From Phycisphaerales bacterium (GTDB lineage: Bacteria; Planctomycetota; Phycisphaerae; Phycisphaerales; UBA1924), in NCBI GenBank assembly GCA_020054055.1, contig JAGVLZ010000366.1:1-5411 (forward strand): a stretch of 5,411 nucleotides of DNA. The letters are read 5' to 3'. Made by a program: the position numbers and the translations under genes. Within the stretch, counting starts at the first letter, position 1, and each line of letters begins with the position of its first letter. A model generated the notes under the pieces. The model was not told the DNA's origin and made no database searches. It saw nothing but the letters and a program-made list of their open reading frames with translations. Positions 4,673 to 5,411 of this stretch are shown here, one piece after another.

Positions 4673-4942
4673 ATGAGCCCCGGCGAGATCCAGAAACACC
4701 AGCGCGCCACCCCATTCAATCCATTCAGAGTTCACGTTTCGGACGGGACCGCGTATGAAGTCCGCGAGCCGCACCACATCGCGGCGTCGGCTCGAATTGT
4801 TTTCATCGGCATCGGGGAAGTTGTCGATGGCGTGCCCGTGAACAGCATCTATATTAACCCGATTCATATCACACGCATCGAACCGCTCCCGCCCAAGGGA
4901 CGCGACAAACCCTCCAACGAGAACGGGCATTCAACGAACTAA
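4673..4942 (+). CDS. Small conserved protein of unknown function (RPFxPF...DG...V..P type)
   Basis: An 89-residue soluble protein. Residues 12-50 (ATPFNPFRVHVSDGTAYEVR then EPHHIAASARIVFIG) match a pattern I recognise from numerous short hypothetical proteins of planctomycetes and some other bacteria: PF-x-PF, a beta strand, DG, a short V-x-x-P-x-x-h/i segment, then a strand with a closing I-x-x-IEP near residue 70. The pattern suggests a compact beta-rich fold; function is unknown and no catalytic residues are evident. The tail (PKGRDKPSNENGHSTN) is polar and probably disordered. It sits 22 bp after the glycerate kinase gene and 22 bp before nuoI. Its third-position G/C appears lower than in nuoI and resembles the low-GC3 end of the glycerate kinase gene. 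It has no Shine-Dalgarno site. Confidence 0.75.
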   Translation: MSPGEIQKHQRATPFNPFRVHVSDGTAYEVREPHHIAASARIVFIGIGEVVDGVPVNSIYINPIHITRIEPLPPKGRDKPSNENGHSTN

Positions 4943-4964
4943 CCACTTCAACTCGACGCTCCCC

Positions 4965-5411
4965 ATGACCATCCAAGAACAAGACATCGTCCGCCTCTCC
5001 CGCCCCCCGATGAACCGCGCGGAGTCCATCTACATCCCCGAGGTCGTCAAGGGCTTCGGCATCACGATGCGCCACTTCTTCACCTCCTTCGGCCAGTCCA
5101 AACTCCCCATCCTCGGCCGTTCCAGGACCACCCGCACCATGCAGTACCCGGAGGAACGCCGCGAGAACCGCGATATCCACGACCAGGGCATGCAAAAATC
5201 CAACTTCCGCGGCGTGCATCGCCTCAACCGCGACAGCGCAGGCCGCGTCAAGTGCGTCGCCTGCATGATGTGCCCCACCATCTGCCCCGCCAACTGCATC
5301 CACATCGTCGCCGCCGAATCGCCCTGGGACGACCGCGAGAAGTACCCCGCCAAGTTCGAGATCGACGAACTCCGCTGCATCTTCTGCGGCATGTGCGAAG
5401 AGGCCTGCCCC
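4965..5411 (+). CDS. nuoI: NADH-quinone oxidoreductase subunit I (NuoI), 3'-truncated by the window
   Basis: The first 149 codons are present and the frame runs off the right edge. NuoI is the two-[4Fe-4S] ferredoxin-like subunit of complex I, carrying electrons (clusters N6a and N6b) from the peripheral arm toward quinone at the membrane face. Seen here: an N-terminal segment VVKGFGITMRHFF (27-39), typical of the part that packs on the membrane arm; QYPEER (60-65); FRGVHRL (81-87); first cluster motif C97-x2-C100-x2-C103-x3-C107-P; second motif C138-x2-C141-x2-C144-x3-C148-P. An additional Cys at 111 (CPANC) lies outside the canonical ligands. ATG 4965 is the natural start for this family; no Shine-Dalgarno site is seen. 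Codons are strongly C/G-ending. Whether further nuo genes follow lies outside the window. Confidence 0.95.
   Translation, partial: MTIQEQDIVRLSRPPMNRAESIYIPEVVKGFGITMRHFFTSFGQSKLPILGRSRTTRTMQYPEERRENRDIHDQGMQKSNFRGVHRLNRDSAGRVKCVACMMCPTICPANCIHIVAAESPWDDREKYPAKFEIDELRCIFCGMCEEACP

Noticed and set aside
4869..5303. Minus-strand open frames opposite nuoI
   Set aside because: NuoI is unmistakable on the plus strand through its two four-cysteine cluster motifs; the antisense frames carry no features.

Overview
The window looks like chromosomal DNA of a planctomycete, most likely a member of the Phycisphaerae. It is GC-rich, with G/C strongly preferred at the third codon position. It holds a secreted enzyme ending in a paired dockerin-like tail (CPGDANYD... 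to ...SNWAAACP), a style common in that class, a short conserved protein of a type often seen in planctomycetes, and palindromic intergenic repeats of the form TTTGGCGGTGGC(A/G)CGGG. The assignment rests on recognition, not on a database search.

Layout. 1-192 (minus): signal-peptide start of an exported protein that runs off the left edge. 193-592: gene-poor, with a few inverted repeats. 593-667 (minus): tRNA-Arg(CCT), with a plausible -10 box. 668-1031: a stretch rich in small hairpins that may encode a 63-residue protein on the minus strand, ending with an exact 20-bp palindrome upstream of the next gene. 1032-1499 (plus): ferritin-like diiron protein. 1500-1651: convergent gap filled by a palindromic repeat with an internal 52-bp tandem duplication. 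1652-3292 (minus): exported M23 (LytM-type) metallopeptidase with beta-sandwich-like segments and a dockerin-like C-terminus. 3293-3462: divergent gap with a third copy of the palindromic repeat. 3463-4650 (plus): glycerate 2-kinase with striking blockwise codon usage. 4673-4942 (plus): small conserved protein of unknown function. 4965 to the right edge (plus): NuoI, the two-[4Fe-4S] subunit of respiratory complex I, truncated by the window.

The genes do not form one pathway. The last three plus-strand genes are closely spaced (22 bp each) and may be co-transcribed, although -10-like boxes lie exactly 6 nt before the starts of the first two, which suggests leaderless transcripts. The two exported-protein genes on the minus strand instead carry strong GGAGG Shine-Dalgarno sites.

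I see no phage, CRISPR, toxin-antitoxin or defence system. The most rewarding signals are the covarying palindromic repeats around the M23 gene, the mosaic glycerate kinase gene, the structured or small-ORF stretch beside the tRNA, and the palindrome upstream of the ferritin-like gene.
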